Source: Pseudomonadota bacterium
Lineage (GTDB): Bacteria; Pseudomonadota; Gammaproteobacteria; Burkholderiales; JABEVD01
Assembly (NCBI GenBank): GCA_021848825.1
Contig: JAJZTQ010000021.1
Span: 1 to 46,984, forward strand
Length of the DNA: 46,984 nt
Reading direction: 5' to 3'
Part shown: positions 8,508-19,600 of the stretch, one piece after another
Layout of the letters: each line of letters starts with the position of its first letter
Position numbering within the stretch: position 1 is the stretch's first letter
Position numbers and translations under genes: made by a program
The notes under the pieces: model-generated
Database searches by the model: none
The model's input: the letters and a program-made list of their open reading frames with translations, nothing else
What the model was told of the DNA's origin: nothing

Positions 8508-9510
8508 GCCCGCCCTCCTCCTGGATATAGGGAAGCGTGATATGGACCTGGAAAATGTTGCCGACGATCTCGACTTTCAGGCTGCCTTCCGCGTCGAAAT
8601 GAAGACTGAGTCTTTCCCCGATATTTTCCAGCGCCATCTTGTTCCCTTTGCGATTCTCGTGTCCCGGCGTATAGGGATTTCTCAAAACGGCATGAATTTC
8701 ACCTCTTCTCCTGTAGATATGGATGCTGATGACTCCTTTCGCAGAGGAGGGCTCAATGCCATGATAAACAGCATTTTCCAGCAATGGCTGCAATACCAGA
8801 GGGGGGATCATGGCGTCAGGCGGCATCTTGTCGATATGCCACTCCACCTGAAGCCGCTCGCCCAGCCTCAGTTTTTCGAGATCCAGATATTCCCTGCAGA
8901 GTTCGACCTCCTTGGCAAGCGTGGTCAGCTTCCTGTTGTCCGCCATCAACACCCTGAAGAGATCGGCAAGATCCTCGAGCGCCGTTTCAGCCCTGACCGG
9001 ATCGGAACGGATCAGGCTCAGGACGGCATTGATCGTATTGAAAAGAAAATGGGGGCGTATTCTCGCCTGAAGCGCCTGAAGTCTTGCTTCCGTCAGCGCT
9101 GGAGAAAGGGCGCGGCTTCTCAGATTGAAATACCAGAGCAGGAAGGAAACCGTGAGCAGGCTGAAAAACCAGTAACGCAGCAGGCTCCCATAGGAAAGGA
9201 ATGCGCCGAACCAGTGCGCTGCCAGGGCAAGGCAGGCTTCGACGAAAAGAAGAACCGCGGCGGCCATGAAAAAGGAAAAACCGTGGAGCCAGTCGTCGAG
9301 CAAGGCGAAAACGAGCAGGCTTGAAAGAAGAAGAGGCTGGCTCACCGCGGAAATCTCGGCCCACTCGCGCATCAAGTCGTCCAGGGAAGTCGACTTCAGG
9401 AATGCTGCAAGAAAACAGAGCGCATTGACGATCAGGAGAATGCGCAACATGATCCCGGTATTCCTGAAATTCGGAAGCGCGAGGTTTTGATTTATACTAT
9501 TGCCACTCAT
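8497..9510 (-). CDS. algZ: LytS/AlgZ-type sensor histidine kinase
   Basis: The 337-residue protein has about four N-terminal membrane helices (about 20-135) and no large periplasmic domain, then the His_kinase domain [17 protein letters not shown] with the phospho-His near 154, and a HATPase_c domain ([20 protein letters not shown]). This architecture is the FimS/AlgZ/LytS class. It is co-transcribed with the LytTR regulator just downstream (11-bp overlap). The start is either ATG 9510 or the adjacent GTG 9513; an AAGG lies close upstream. The gene is divergent from argH with only about 30 bp between, so the two promoter regions overlap each other's 5' ends. Confidence 0.9.
   Translation of the reverse strand: MSGNSINQNLALPNFRNTGIMLRILLIVNALCFLAAFLKSTSLDDLMREWAEISAVSQPLLLSSLLVFALLDDWLHGFSFFMAAAVLLFVEACLALAAHWFGAFLSYGSLLRYWFFSLLTVSFLLWYFNLRSRALSPALTEARLQALQARIRPHFLFNTINAVLSLIRSDPVRAETALEDLADLFRVLMADNRKLTTLAKEVELCREYLDLEKLRLGERLQVEWHIDKMPPDAMIPPLVLQPLLENAVYHGIEPSSAKGVISIHIYRRRGEIHAVLRNPYTPGHENRKGNKMALENIGERLSLHFDAEGSLKVEIVGNIFQVHITLPYIQEEGGHVR
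9493..9498 (+). promoter_or_regulatory. candidate -10 of argH promoter
   Basis: TATACT lies 41 bp before the argH ATG, with a weak TTCGGA 17 bp further upstream as the -35. It sits inside the 5' end of the divergent algZ gene, because the intergenic space is only about 30 bp. AAGG (9526-9529) about 10 bases before the argH start is the likely ribosome-binding site. Confidence 0.35.
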
Positions 9511-9539
9511 CACCTTATTCTGAACAAGGCCGAAACACT

Positions 9540-10928
9540 ATGCAAGACCTCCCCAAAAACAAGACCTGGTCCGGCAGATTCAGCGAGCCGGTCGCCGAAG
9601 TGGTACAGAAATATACGGCATCGATTTCCTTCGACAAGAGGCTGGCAGAGTTCGACATCCAGGGTTCCCTTGCCCATGCGAGCATGCTTCATTCGTCTGG
9701 CATGTTGAGCAAAGACGATCTCGAATCCATAGAACAAGGCCTCGGAATGATCCTGGAAGAAATCAGGGAAGGGAAATTCGCATGGTCTCTCGAACTGGAG
9801 GATGTCCATCTCAACATCGAAAAGAGACTCACCACCCTGGTAGGGGACGCAGGGAAAAGGCTGCATACGGCAAGATCGAGGAACGATCAGGTCGCAACGG
9901 ACATCAGGCTTTTCCTGAGGAGCGAAATAGACGGCATCAACGAACTGATCGGCTCCCTTCAGTCTTCCCTGCTCGATCTTGCCGAGCAACATACCGATAC
10001 CGTGATGCCTGGCTTCACCCACCTCCAGGTGGCGCAGCCTGTCAGTTTTGGCCATCACCTGATGGCCTATTTCGAAATGCTTTCGCGCGATCTGGATCGA
10101 ATGAAGGACTGCAGGAAGCGCCTGAACAGGCTTCCGCTTGGTTCCGCCGCGCTTGCCGGAACGAGCTACCCGATAGACCGCGAGAAAGTCGCCGAACTGC
10201 TCGGCTTCGAGGGCGTTTGCGAGAATTCCCTCGACGCAGTCTCCGATCGAGATTTCGCCATAGAGTTCTGCGCCTGCTGCGCGCTTCTGATGACGCACCT
10301 TTCGCGTTTTTCTGAGGAGCTCATCATCTGGATGAACCCGGGATTCGGCTTCGTCGATATCGCCGACAGGTTCTGCACGGGCTCCTCCATCATGCCCCAG
10401 AAGAAGAATCCCGACGTCCCCGAACTCGTGAGGGGAAAAACCGGAAGGATAAACGGCCATCTCGTTGCGCTTCTGACCCTGATGAAATCCCAGCCGCTTG
10501 CCTACAACAAGGACAATCAGGAAGACAAGGAGCCGATATTCGATGCCGTCGACACCGTCTCGGCAACGCTCAGGATCTACGCAGAAATGATAGCCGGCAT
10601 CAAGGTCGACAAGGAAGCGATGAGAAAGGCGGCGAGCAGGGGCTTTGCGACCGCAACCGATCTTGCAGACTATCTGGTGAAAAAGGGAATGCCTTTCAGG
10701 GATGCGCATGAAACCGTCGCCAGGGCAGTGCGGCATTGCGAGGAAAAGGGAGTCGATCTCGGCGCGCTTCCCATTCAGGAGCTGAAGCAGCTTTCAGACC
10801 TCATCGAAGAGGATGTCTATGAAGTCCTCACGCTCGAAGGCTCGCTCAACAGCCGGAATCATATCGGCGGAACGGCCCCCCAGCAGGTGAAAGCGGCGAT
10901 CTCGCGTGCGAGAAAGAGACTTGCCTGA
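9540..10928 (+). CDS. argH: argininosuccinate lyase
   Basis: The 462-residue product cleaves argininosuccinate to arginine and fumarate, the last step of arginine synthesis, as a cytosolic homotetramer. The fumarase/aspartase signature [12 protein letters not shown] carries the catalytic serine (about 282-283). [12 protein letters not shown] (substrate binding) and [11 protein letters not shown] are also present, and the length is the family norm. The start ATG gives [17 protein letters not shown], the usual ArgH N-terminus. The 3' end overlaps the next gene by 23 bp. argB lies elsewhere in the window (42494), so arginine genes are scattered. Confidence 0.97.
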   Translation: MQDLPKNKTWSGRFSEPVAEVVQKYTASISFDKRLAEFDIQGSLAHASMLHSSGMLSKDDLESIEQGLGMILEEIREGKFAWSLELEDVHLNIEKRLTTLVGDAGKRLHTARSRNDQVATDIRLFLRSEIDGINELIGSLQSSLLDLAEQHTDTVMPGFTHLQVAQPVSFGHHLMAYFEMLSRDLDRMKDCRKRLNRLPLGSAALAGTSYPIDREKVAELLGFEGVCENSLDAVSDRDFAIEFCACCALLMTHLSRFSEELIIWMNPGFGFVDIADRFCTGSSIMPQKKNPDVPELVRGKTGRINGHLVALLTLMKSQPLAYNKDNQEDKEPIFDAVDTVSATLRIYAEMIAGIKVDKEAMRKAASRGFATATDLADYLVKKGMPFRDAHETVARAVRHCEEKGVDLGALPIQELKQLSDLIEEDVYEVLTLEGSLNSRNHIGGTAPQQVKAAISRARKRLA

Positions 10929-11781
10929 ATTCTGGGCAGAAATCGCCTCGCGCATTTCGCAGACGACCGGAAGGACTTTTCTTCCTGTGAAGAAAACGCC
11001 GGTGGGCGGCGGCTGCATTTCAGAAGCATGGCAGTTCGAAGGAAAAAACGGCCGCTACTTCGTCAAAACAGGGAATTTTCCATTCGATGCTGAAGCTGCA
11101 GGTCTGATCGCCATCAGTCAGGCGGTGAGAACCCCCGCGCCGATCTGCCTTGGCGAATGCGACGGCAAATACTGGCTCGTCCTTGAACATGTCGAAATGG
11201 GCGGCAAGGTCATGCGCTATGATCTTCTCGGAAAGGATCTCGCAAAACTGCACCGCATCACGGCAGAGACGTTCGGATGGGAAACGGACAACCTCATCGG
11301 TTCCACGCCCCAGATCAACGAGAAATCAGCGCACTGGGTGGCATTCTGGAAAACGAGAAGGATTGGATTCCAGTTCGATCTCGCCAGGAAAAAAGGCCAC
11401 GATTTCGGAACAGGCCCGGAGACGCTGATGGAAAACCTGAGCGCCTTCTTTGCCGATTACCATCCGCGCCCCTCGCTTCTTCACGGCGACCTCTGGCGCG
11501 GCAATGCAGGCTTCGACCCGTCAGGCCGCCCGGTTCTATTTGACCCGGCGGTCTACTTCGGAGACAGGGAAGCCGACATCGCCATGACCGAACTCTTCGG
11601 GGGGTTCCCCGAGGCCTTCATTGACGCCTACGATAGAGATTTCCCGCTCGATTCAGGCTACGAAAAAAGAAAGCATCTCTACAACCTTTACCATGTGCTG
11701 AACCACCTCAACATTTTCGGGGGAAGCTACCTTTACCAGGCAAAGTCGATGCTTGATTTGCTTCTTTCGGAAGCCTGCTGA
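10906..11781 (+). CDS. fructosamine-kinase family protein (YniA-like)
   Basis: The 291-residue product belongs to the fructosamine/ribulosamine-3-kinase family, which phosphorylates sugar adducts on protein amines and so helps to undo glycation. Visible motifs are the nucleotide-binding start [10 protein letters not shown] and YFVKT (Lys), [13 protein letters not shown] with the catalytic Asp, and [17 protein letters not shown], the metal-binding equivalent of the protein-kinase DFG. The frame begins with GTG 10906 inside argH (23-bp overlap); TTG 10921 is a second option, and no ATG occurs before the conserved core. It is probably translated by coupling to argH. The bacterial substrate is not established. 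Confidence 0.88.
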   Translation: MRERDLPEFWAEIASRISQTTGRTFLPVKKTPVGGGCISEAWQFEGKNGRYFVKTGNFPFDAEAAGLIAISQAVRTPAPICLGECDGKYWLVLEHVEMGGKVMRYDLLGKDLAKLHRITAETFGWETDNLIGSTPQINEKSAHWVAFWKTRRIGFQFDLARKKGHDFGTGPETLMENLSAFFADYHPRPSLLHGDLWRGNAGFDPSGRPVLFDPAVYFGDREADIAMTELFGGFPEAFIDAYDRDFPLDSGYEKRKHLYNLYHVLNHLNIFGGSYLYQAKSMLDLLLSEAC

Positions 11782-11793
11782 ATCACTTCAGCA
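11776..11793. terminator. hairpin shared by two convergent gene ends
   Basis: TGCTGAA and TTCAGCA form a perfect 7-bp stem with a 4-nt loop spanning the stop codons of the kinase-like gene (plus) and grxD (minus). It may act in both directions as a weak terminator. The symmetry comes partly from the two facing TGA stops, and there is no T-run on either side. Confidence 0.3.
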
Positions 11794-12088
11794 TCTGCTG
11801 CAGTTCACCCGACTGGAAAAGCTCGATCATGATGTCCGAACCGCCGACGAATTCGCCGTTGACATAAAGCTGTGGGATCGTTGGCCAGTTTGCGAACTCC
11901 TTGATTCCCTGACGGATTTCTGGGTTGGAGAGCACATCCACGCTATAGAACTGATCGACGCCGCAGCGCTTCAGTATGTTGACCGCATTGGCCGAAAAAC
12001 CGCATTGCGGAAATTGCGGCGTCCCTTTCATGTAGAGCACGACGCGATTGCCCGTGACCTGATCCTTGATGACTTCCTGTATATCCAT
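11783..12088 (-). CDS. grxD: monothiol glutaredoxin Grx4
   Basis: The 101-residue protein carries the monothiol active site CGFS (Cys29) in KGTPQFPQCGFS, plus WPTIPQLYVNGEFVGGSDI, which holds the glutathione-binding TVP-like and GG segments. CGFS glutaredoxins bind a [2Fe-2S] cluster bridged between two monomers with glutathione and deliver it to targets, working with A-type carriers such as ErpA (36671 in this window). It is the last gene of the hemA-prfA-prmC-grxD train, 54 bp after prmC. It ends 1 bp from the convergent kinase-like gene. Confidence 0.96.
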   Translation of the reverse strand: MDIQEVIKDQVTGNRVVLYMKGTPQFPQCGFSANAVNILKRCGVDQFYSVDVLSNPEIRQGIKEFANWPTIPQLYVNGEFVGGSDIMIELFQSGELQQMLK

Positions 12089-12142
12089 GCTGCACTCCGT
12101 AAATCCGACAAAAATAGTATGATAAAGTGTACTCGCCGTTTC

Positions 12143-12961
12143 CTACGAGGTCAATGTTCCTCCGCTGACCCTTTCTATTCCTGAAATGTCCTTCCAGGAA
12201 CGAACTTCATCGAAGGAACGAGAAAGCAGATCCCTGCATCTCTCCGCCTGATCGTAGCCATGCTCGAAGAGCAGCCATCCGCCCGTCTCCAGGTGATGCG
12301 GCGCCTCTTTTACGATTCTTCTGATTGCATCCAGCCCGTCCCCGCCGCTCGTCAGCGCCAGCCCGGGTTCGAAAGAAAGATCCTTCAGATGCTCATCCCC
12401 TTCTGCGACATAGGGCGGATTGGAGAGAATGATGTCGAAATGCCTGTGTTCGAGCGCATCGAACCAGTCGCTCTCGAGAAACGAGACATTGTTCAGTCCC
12501 TCTCCGTTTTTGATCGCAACGGATAGCGCTGACGCCGACTTGTCTATTGCCATGACAACGGCATCCCTTCTTTGCCTTGCAACCGTGACTGCAATGGCTC
12601 CGCTCCCCGTTCCGAGATCAAGCACCCTCCCGTTTTCAGGAATCCTCTGGAGCGCGAGATCGACCAGCAATTCGGTTTCCGGCCTCGGGATCAGCACTGC
12701 ATTCGAAACCCTGAAATTTTCTCCGTAGAATTCCCTGAATCCGAGAATGTAGGCGACAGGCTCGCCCTCGAGCCTTCTTTCGAGCATGGCTTCGAATCTC
12801 GAAAGGCTCTTCTCTTCGACGATATCCTCTGAATGCGCAATGAGCCATGCCCGATCGACGGAAAGCGCATGGACGAGAAGGGCTCTCGCCTCGATGTTCG
12901 CAGTCGCAGCATCCCCGCCCAGCCTGCGCGCGGCATGCTTCAGGATTGCAGAGACTTTCAA
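12143..12961 (-). CDS. prmC: release factor glutamine methyltransferase
   Basis: The 272-residue SAM-dependent enzyme methylates the GGQ glutamine of release factors RF1/RF2. It has an N-terminal helical domain (about 1-85), the SAM motif [16 protein letters not shown], and the catalytic [11 protein letters not shown] motif that binds the glutamine amide. Its start overlaps the prfA stop by 4 bp (ATGA), so enzyme and substrate are made together, as in most proteobacteria. The downstream gene is grxD. Confidence 0.96.
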   Translation of the reverse strand: MKVSAILKHAARRLGGDAATANIEARALLVHALSVDRAWLIAHSEDIVEEKSLSRFEAMLERRLEGEPVAYILGFREFYGENFRVSNAVLIPRPETELLVDLALQRIPENGRVLDLGTGSGAIAVTVARQRRDAVVMAIDKSASALSVAIKNGEGLNNVSFLESDWFDALEHRHFDIILSNPPYVAEGDEHLKDLSFEPGLALTSGGDGLDAIRRIVKEAPHHLETGGWLLFEHGYDQAERCRDLLSRSFDEVRSWKDISGIERVSGGTLTS

Positions 12962-14049
12962 CCCAACCTGACCTCTTCCGACATGGCAGCGAGCATGTCG
13001 GCCTGATGCTGCGCCATCAGCGCGCCGGTGAGCTCGAAAAGATCGCCGTCCATGATCTCGTCTATCTTGTAGAGCGTGAGATTGATCCTGTGGTCAGTGA
13101 CGCGCCCCTGAGGAAAATTGTATGTCCTGATTCGCTCGGAACGGTCTCCGCTCCCCACCAGCGATTTCCTTTCCGCAGCCTGTTTCGATTGCTGTTCGGC
13201 CACCTGCTTGGCCCTTATCCTCGCCGCCAGAACGGACATCGCCTGCGCCTTGTTCTTGTGCTGCGAACGATCGTCCTGGCATTCCACCACGATGCCGGTG
13301 GGGAGATGCGTGATCCTGACCGCCGAATCGGTCTTGTTGATATGCTGTCCGCCGGCGCCGCTCGATCTGAATGTGTCTATCCTCAGCTCCGCAGGATTCA
13401 GCACGACTTCATCGAGCTCCTCCGCTTCCGGCAGCACGGCCACGGTGCATGCAGAAGTATGGATCCTTCCCTGTGTTTCAGTCTCGGGTACACGCTGGAC
13501 GCGATGCGCGCCTGACTCGAACTTCAGCTTGGAATAGGCGCCATGCCCCGTCACTTTCGCAATGATTTCCTTGTATCCCCCTGCATCGCTCGAACTCTGC
13601 GAGATGATCTCGACCCCCCAACGGTTGCGCTCCGCGAAACGGCTGTACATCCTGAAAAGGTCCCCGGCGAAGATCGCCGATTCGTCTCCCCCCGTGCCCG
13701 CCCTGATCTCGAGGAAAAGGTTTCTTTCGTCGTTGGGGTCCTTGGGAAGGAGCAGCTTCTGAAGCTCGGACGAGATTTCGGCCAGTCTTTCGCGCCCCTG
13801 GCGAAGCTCTGATTCTCCGAATTCGCGCGTCGAGGGATCGCTCATCATTTCCTGGGCGACAACGATATCCTCCTCGCATTTCTCGTATTCGCTGTAAAGG
13901 GAAACGATGGGCGAGATTTCCGCATGCTCTCTGGAGAGCTTCCTGTAATTTTCGATGTTGCTCGTCGCATTCTCGGCCGCAAGCAGGCGGTCGAGCTCGT
14001 CAAGCCGCTCGCACAGCCTCGCGAGCTTGACTGCTATGCTCTTGTTCAT
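12958..14049 (-). CDS. prfA: peptide chain release factor 1
   Basis: The 363-residue RF1 recognises UAA/UAG and triggers peptide release. The catalytic loop is [19 protein letters not shown] (GGQ). The stop-codon-reading PxT motif is in [19 protein letters not shown] and reads Pro-Glu-Thr, where Pro-Ala-Thr is commoner. The N-terminal coiled helical domain is present. ATG 14049 overlaps the hemA stop by 4 bp, and the 3' end overlaps prmC by 4 bp, so hemA-prfA-prmC form a coupled unit. Confidence 0.97.
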   Translation of the reverse strand: MNKSIAVKLARLCERLDELDRLLAAENATSNIENYRKLSREHAEISPIVSLYSEYEKCEEDIVVAQEMMSDPSTREFGESELRQGRERLAEISSELQKLLLPKDPNDERNLFLEIRAGTGGDESAIFAGDLFRMYSRFAERNRWGVEIISQSSSDAGGYKEIIAKVTGHGAYSKLKFESGAHRVQRVPETETQGRIHTSACTVAVLPEAEELDEVVLNPAELRIDTFRSSGAGGQHINKTDSAVRITHLPTGIVVECQDDRSQHKNKAQAMSVLAARIRAKQVAEQQSKQAAERKSLVGSGDRSERIRTYNFPQGRVTDHRINLTLYKIDEIMDGDLFELTGALMAQHQADMLAAMSEEVRLG

Positions 14050-15299
14050 TCAGGAAGATGGAGACGGTAGAGCCTGTTCACGAGGTCGACGAGTTCGTCG
14101 CGCTCTTCGGAATTGGCATGATTCAGCGCATGGCTCGGCACATGCAGGAACTTGTTGGTGAGGCCGACGCTCAGCGATTCCAGCACTTTCCCCGGGTCCT
14201 CTCCTTTTGCAAGCATGCGCATCGCCCGTTCGAGTTCGTGCCTGCGCTGGCGCTCGCCGTGATCCCTGAGCGCCCTGATAGTCGGAACGATTTCCCTGGA
14301 CTCCAGCCAATCCATGAAATGGCTGACGTTGGAATCGATGATCACTTCCGCCTGCGCGACTGCGCTTTGCCTCGATGTCAGCCCTTCCCTGACCACGCCC
14401 GAAAGATCGTCCACGGTATAGAGGAAAACGTCGTCGAGTTCCGCGACTTCAGGTTCGATATCTCTCGGCACGGCGAGATCGACCATGAAGATGGGCCTGT
14501 GCCTCCTCGCCTTGATCGCCCGCTCCACCATCCCCTTTCCAAGAATGGGAAGCTGACTCGCCGTGGAAGTGATGATGATGTCGTTCTGCGCGAGATGCTC
14601 GGGAAGTTCGTTCAGCGTGATGGCCTGCCCGTTGAATCGGGCCGCAAGCTGCCTTGCCCGCTCGAGCGTCCTGTTTGCGACGGTGATCTTTCTCGGGTTG
14701 TGCGCCGCAAAATGCATGGCATTGAGCTCGATCATCTCGCCTGCGCCTATGAAGAGAACGTTCTGGTCGCCTATGGCCGGAAAGATCCGCTCGGCGAGCC
14801 TGACCGCGGCCGCAGCCATCGACACCGAGCTCGAACCGATCGACGTCTGGCTCCTGACCTCTTTCGCGACCGAGAAGGTTCTCTGGAAAAGCTTGTGGAG
14901 CAAGAAGCCCAGCGTTCCAGCCTGTTCCGCGAAACCGACGGCCTGCTTGAACTGGCCGAGAATCTGCGGCTCCCCTATCACCATGGAATCCAGTCCGCTT
15001 GCCACCCTGAAGGCATGCTTGACCGCCTCGCCGCGGGGAAATGTGTAGAGATAGGGCGCGATATACTGCGTTTTCAGCCTGTGATAGCTCGCGAGCCAGT
15101 CGATGGCGGGCGCCGGATCAGTCGCATTGCAATAGATTTCAGTCCTGTTGCAGGTCGAAATGATCGCGGCTTCCTTGACCCTGCAGGTATCGACCAGGTC
15201 GCGCAGCGCGTTCGCCATGGAATCAGGCTGGAAGGCAACCTTTTCGCGTACGTCAACAGGCGCAGTCTGATGATTGATGCCAAAAGCATGTAGCTGCAT
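14046..15299 (-). CDS. hemA: glutamyl-tRNA reductase
   Basis: The 417-residue enzyme reduces glutamyl-tRNA(Glu) to glutamate-1-semialdehyde, the first committed step of C5 haem synthesis. The N-terminal catalytic domain has [15 protein letters not shown] and [11 protein letters not shown] with nucleophile Cys50. The NADPH-binding domain has [12 protein letters not shown] and VANRTLERA, and a dimerisation helix domain ends the protein. The start follows an extended -10 promoter. It heads the hemA-prfA-prmC-grxD train. Confidence 0.97.
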   Translation of the reverse strand: MQLHAFGINHQTAPVDVREKVAFQPDSMANALRDLVDTCRVKEAAIISTCNRTEIYCNATDPAPAIDWLASYHRLKTQYIAPYLYTFPRGEAVKHAFRVASGLDSMVIGEPQILGQFKQAVGFAEQAGTLGFLLHKLFQRTFSVAKEVRSQTSIGSSSVSMAAAAVRLAERIFPAIGDQNVLFIGAGEMIELNAMHFAAHNPRKITVANRTLERARQLAARFNGQAITLNELPEHLAQNDIIITSTASQLPILGKGMVERAIKARRHRPIFMVDLAVPRDIEPEVAELDDVFLYTVDDLSGVVREGLTSRQSAVAQAEVIIDSNVSHFMDWLESREIVPTIRALRDHGERQRRHELERAMRMLAKGEDPGKVLESLSVGLTNKFLHVPSHALNHANSEERDELVDLVNRLYRLHLPE

Positions 15300-15331
15300 G
15301 TAGATCGAAGGCCAAAGATCAAATCGTGTAA

Positions 15332-15357
15332 ATTATAACATGCACCGAAAATGTCAA
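15332..15357 (-). promoter_or_regulatory. hemA promoter (extended -10)
   Basis: On the minus strand TGTTATAAT (the TATAAT is 15332-15337) is a perfect extended -10, 33 bp before the hemA start. A perfect TTGACA (15352-15357) lies upstream, but the spacer is only 14 bp, too short for normal sigma70 use, so the extended -10 probably carries recognition. The TTGACA overlaps the stop of the upstream glycosyltransferase gene. Confidence 0.6.
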
Positions 15358-16199
15358 GAACATGTCTGTTCTTCCTCATGCCCTGCGCCAAGAATCGACG
15401 CATATTCGGCAAAGCTTTTGATGTCGATTTCGTCTTTGAGGTTCAAAAAAGACCGGTTGAGTCTCGCCTTTCTTTCGAACATGCGCCTCAATGCCCTCCT
15501 CCTCCCCTGGCTGAAGCCCATGCCGAAGGCATCGAGCCTGCCGATTATCGAACAATAGGCTTCTTCCGCGCGTTCTCCGCTTCCCGACGAACAGGAAATC
15601 GACCCGGGTCTCACCCTGTAATCCATGAGCGGCATGTTCAGGACAGGAACCCGGTTCAGCCTGGAGATGGCCCTCAGATTGAAAAGCACGTCCTCGGCGA
15701 ATGAAATTTCTTCGTCCCATCTGGAAAGAAGCGTTCTCCTGTAGACAGGGAAAAAGGGGTGATTCAACTCGAGCGCATCATCGAAGCTCAGCGAACTTCT
15801 CGAGTCGTCGAAAAGAAAGGCAATGAGATTGCCATCGTCGAAATCGATGATGCGCATGTTGTCGAGCGCCGCGCCGTGCTTCAGGGCGAGGGGTGCGAGT
15901 CTTTCCAGGCGCTCCGGATGAAAGAGATCATCGGTATCGAGATGGGTTACAAGCTCCCCTCTCGCGTGGAGAAGACCGACATTCCTGGCAGCGGCAGGGC
16001 CGGAGGCATGCCGGCCGCTTCTGCAAGGCCTGATTCTCCGGTCCGCAGGCAGAATTTCCGCGTAATCTTCGCTGTCGTCGCTCACCAGGATCAATTCCCA
16101 GTTCCGATAAGTCTGCTCGATCAGGCTCGACAAGGCATCGATCACCCATGCTTTCGCGTTGAATGCAGGCATGATGATGCTGACTAGCGGTTCATGCAC
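15354..16199 (-). CDS. family 2 glycosyltransferase
   Basis: The 281-residue protein has a GT-A fold: the nucleotide-sugar start VSIIMPAFNAKAWV, SLIEQTYRNWELILVSDDS, GPAAARNVGLLHARGE and the DXD-type metal motif HLDTDDLFHPERLE. A C-terminal basic region (SQGRRRALRRMFERKARLN) could contact membrane phospholipid. Such enzymes add sugars to LPS, capsule or glycoproteins. No other polysaccharide genes are nearby, so the acceptor is unknown. It sits 24 bp after the HIT gene, at the end of a long minus-strand gene train. Confidence 0.85.
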   Translation of the reverse strand: MHEPLVSIIMPAFNAKAWVIDALSSLIEQTYRNWELILVSDDSEDYAEILPADRRIRPCRSGRHASGPAAARNVGLLHARGELVTHLDTDDLFHPERLERLAPLALKHGAALDNMRIIDFDDGNLIAFLFDDSRSSLSFDDALELNHPFFPVYRRTLLSRWDEEISFAEDVLFNLRAISRLNRVPVLNMPLMDYRVRPGSISCSSGSGERAEEAYCSIIGRLDAFGMGFSQGRRRALRRMFERKARLNRSFLNLKDEIDIKSFAEYASILGAGHEEEQTCS

Positions 16200-16223
16200 C
16201 TATCCCTCTCGCTGGTTGCGCGA

Positions 16224-16649
16224 TCAGTGAGCTTTACCGGCTTCATCTTCCAGAATTGCGCTTATCCTGGAGACAAGCTCCTTTTCCCAGCCCGGTGGCA
16301 ACGGGACGGATTGCTCCCTCAAGGGTTTACCCCAGATCGGATTCGGAAAATGGCGATCCGATTCGAATCTCGGAATGACGTGCCAGTGGAGATGGGGAAT
16401 GACATTGCCAAGGCTTGCAAGATTGATCTTGTCGGGCAAAAGGACATCCCTGATACCTCTTTCCACGCAGAAGACGACCTTCATCAGCGCCATTCTCTCG
16501 GCATGATCGAGATCGGTCATTTCGGCGACATGGCGATTGATGATCACCCTGCAAAAACCCGGGTAATCCTCGTCGTCCACGAGAACGACCCTGCAGAACC
16601 CGTCTTGCCAGACCAGACTCCCGCCCGTCCTTTCGCAAAGCTCGCACAT
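16224..16649 (-). CDS. HIT-family protein (nucleotide hydrolase/transferase)
   Basis: The 141-residue HIT protein has the histidine triad HLHWHVIPR near residues 86-94 and LASLGNVIPHLHWH, the short bacterial branch. An N-terminal CELC pair (Cys2, Cys5) could bind zinc. HIT proteins hydrolyse dinucleoside polyphosphates or adenylylated compounds; the substrate here is unknown. Its ATG shares one base with the stop of the upstream oxidoreductase gene (TGATG), so translation is coupled. Confidence 0.9.
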   Translation of the reverse strand: MCELCERTGGSLVWQDGFCRVVLVDDEDYPGFCRVIINRHVAEMTDLDHAERMALMKVVFCVERGIRDVLLPDKINLASLGNVIPHLHWHVIPRFESDRHFPNPIWGKPLREQSVPLPPGWEKELVSRISAILEDEAGKAH

Positions 16650-19600
16650 CAGAGGAGGACCCGCTCTATTCCACCCCTGTTCACCTTCTCGACATAATCA
16701 GCCATCCAGTTTTCCCCCAGAAGGTGGCGCGCCATTTCGACCACGATGTAGTCCGCCTCGATGCCCGTATCTTCATTATAGCGGGACAAGCCCTGGAGGC
16801 AAGAAGGGCAGGAGGTGAGCAGTTTGATCGGCCCCGATGTCCCGATTCTATCCGCGACGCTGATGATCTCTTCCTGCTTCCTGAACCTCACCTGGGTGGA
16901 AATGTCAGGGCGGGTCACGGCAAGGGTCCCGGCTTCCCCGCAGCACCTTTCGCTCAGAAGCACTTCCTTTCCGATCAACCTGTTGGCCACATCGAGGGGA
17001 TCGTGCGTTTTCATGGGCGTATGGCAGGGATCGTGGTACATGTAGCGAGTTCCGTTGAGCCCGTCCATCCTGACGCCCTTCTCGAGCAGATATTCGTGTA
17101 TGTCGAGAAGCCTGCAGTCCGGAAATATCTTCTCGAACTCGTATTTCAGCAGCTGGTCCATGCAGGTTCCGCATGAAACGACGACCGTCTTGATGTCGAG
17201 ATAATTGAGCGTATTGGCGACCCTGTGGAAAAGCACGCGGTTCTTCGTGATGATTTCCTGCCCCTTTTCCCCTTCTCCAGCGGAGGTCTGGGGATAACCG
17301 CAGCAGAGGTATCCAGGGGGAAGGACAGTCTGCGCGCCGATCTCGAAAAGCATCGCCTGAGTGGCAAGCCCGACCTGGCCGAAGAGGCGCTCCGAGCCGC
17401 AGCCGGGGAAATAGAATACGGCATCCGAATCCTCGTTCACCTTCTTCGAATCCCTGATCACCGGAACGATGGTATTGTCCTCTATGTCGAGCAGCGCCCT
17501 GGAAGTCTTCTTCGGCAGGTTTCCCGGCATCGGTTTGTTGAGGAAATGGATGACCTGCGAACGAACAGGCGGCCTCCCCACTGTGGCGGGAGGATGGGCG
17601 ACCTGATCCCTGAGCAATCCGAGCTTCCTGAACAAGGCATGGCCCACCCGCTGCATCCTGTAGCCCCATTCGATCATGAATTTTCTAGTCATCGCGATCA
17701 TTTCAGGATCGCTCGTCGTCAGAAAGAGCATCGCCGCCCAGGTGCCGGGGCTGGTTTTTTTCTTCCCCTGTTTCTTGAGGAAGTTGCGCATCACGATGGA
17801 AACATCGCCGAAATCGATCTTGACCGGACAGGGATTCTTGCACTTGTGGCAGACGGTGCAATGATCCGCGACATCGCTGAATTCGTCGAAATGCCTGAAA
17901 GACACGCCCCTTCTCGTCTGCTCCTCGTAAAGGAAGGCCTCCACCAGCAGGCTAGCCCCCAGTATCTTGTTTCTGGGGCTGTACAACAGATTGGCTCTGG
18001 GGATATGGGTATTGCAGACAGGCTTGCACTTGCCGCAGCGCATGCAGTCCTTGATCGAATCGGAAATCTCGCCTATCTCGCTTTGCTCGAGGATCAGGCT
18101 CTCGAGTTCCAGAAGGTTGAAGCTCGGCGTATAGGCATTCCTGAGATCGGATCCCTCGATGAGCTTTCCCTTGTTGAACCTTCCTTCCGGATCGACCTTC
18201 TGCTTGTAAGCCGAGAACTGCTCGATCTCCGCTTTTTCGAGGAATTCCAGCTTGGTGATGCCTATTCCGTGCTCTCCTGAAATCACGCCTTCCAGGGATT
18301 TGGCCAGCCTCATGATCCTCGCCACGGCTTCATTCGCTTCCTGAAGCATCAGGTAATCGTCCGAATTGACGGGAATGTTGGTGTGCACGTTGCCGTCGCC
18401 GGCATGCATGTGGAGCGCGACGAACACGCGGGATTTCAGTATCCTTGCGTGAACGGCATCGCATTCTTCCAGGATCTTCTGGTATACCCTTCCGGCGAAA
18501 ATCCTCTGCAGCTGCTCCCGGATTTCGCTCTTCCATGAAACCCTGATGCTGTGGGACTGAAGCGCCCTGAATGTCGTCTCGTCTGCTGAATCCAGGGTTT
18601 CGAGCAGGCTTTGCCAGCGCGCCCTGGTCTGCCCGACAAGCGTCCTTGCCAATCCCACCCTGTTTCCAAGCAGCTCCTCGGCATGAATCTTCTCCTCATC
18701 CTGCAGCAGCGGAAGCTCTTCTTCGAAAAGGGCGTCCAGCGCATCGAGGAGTCTCAGCTTGTTCTTGATCGAAAGTTCGATGTTGATCCGCTCTATGCCG
18801 TCGGAATAGTCGCCGAGCCTGTCGAGCGGAATCACGACATCCTCGTTGATCTTGAAAGCATTGGTATGCTTTGCTATCGCAGCAGTGCGCGCCCTGTCCA
18901 GCCAGAACTTCTTTCTCGCCTCAGGCGTGACGGCGATGGCCCCTTCCCCCCCGCGAAGATTGGCTATCCTGACCACATGGGATGCGGCAGCGGCAATTTC
19001 GCTCTCTTCCTCCCCCACGATGTCGGCAAGCAGCACCATTTTCGGCAAACCCGGACGGGATTTCGTCGAATACCCCACTGCCTTGAGATAGCGGGCATCG
19101 AGATGCTCGAGGCCGGCAAGCGTCGCATTTGCATGGGCGTCGAGATAATCCTTGATTTCGACGATCGCCGGAACGGCATCCCTGATTTCGGAAAAGAACT
19201 CGAGACAGACCGTTCTCGTATGATTAGGCATCCTGTGAAGGATGAATGTGGCCGAAGTGATGATGCCGTCGCACCCTTCCTTCTGTATTCCGGGAAGCCC
19301 TGAAAGGAATTTGTCGGTGACATCCTTTCCGAGCCCGGCCTTCCTGAATTTCGCACCCGGAATTTCGAGGATCTCGGGCTCTTCCAGAAGCCTGTTTCCT
19401 TCACGGGCATAGCGGCTGATTTTGAATCTCGCCTTTTCTGCGTCGTGTATCTTGCCCAGGTTGTGATCCAGCCTCTCGACAAGAAGCCAGTTCGCATCCG
19501 GCGTGACCATCTTCCATGAAGCGAGATTGTCGAGCGCCGTTCCCCACAGCACCGCCTTCTTCCCCCCCGCATTCATGGCGACGTTTCCGCCTATGCAGGA

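Noticed and set aside
9510-10736. Minus-strand 408-codon frame opposite argH
   Set aside because: argH is unambiguous on the plus strand ([12 protein letters not shown]). The antisense frame is only a consequence of codon composition.
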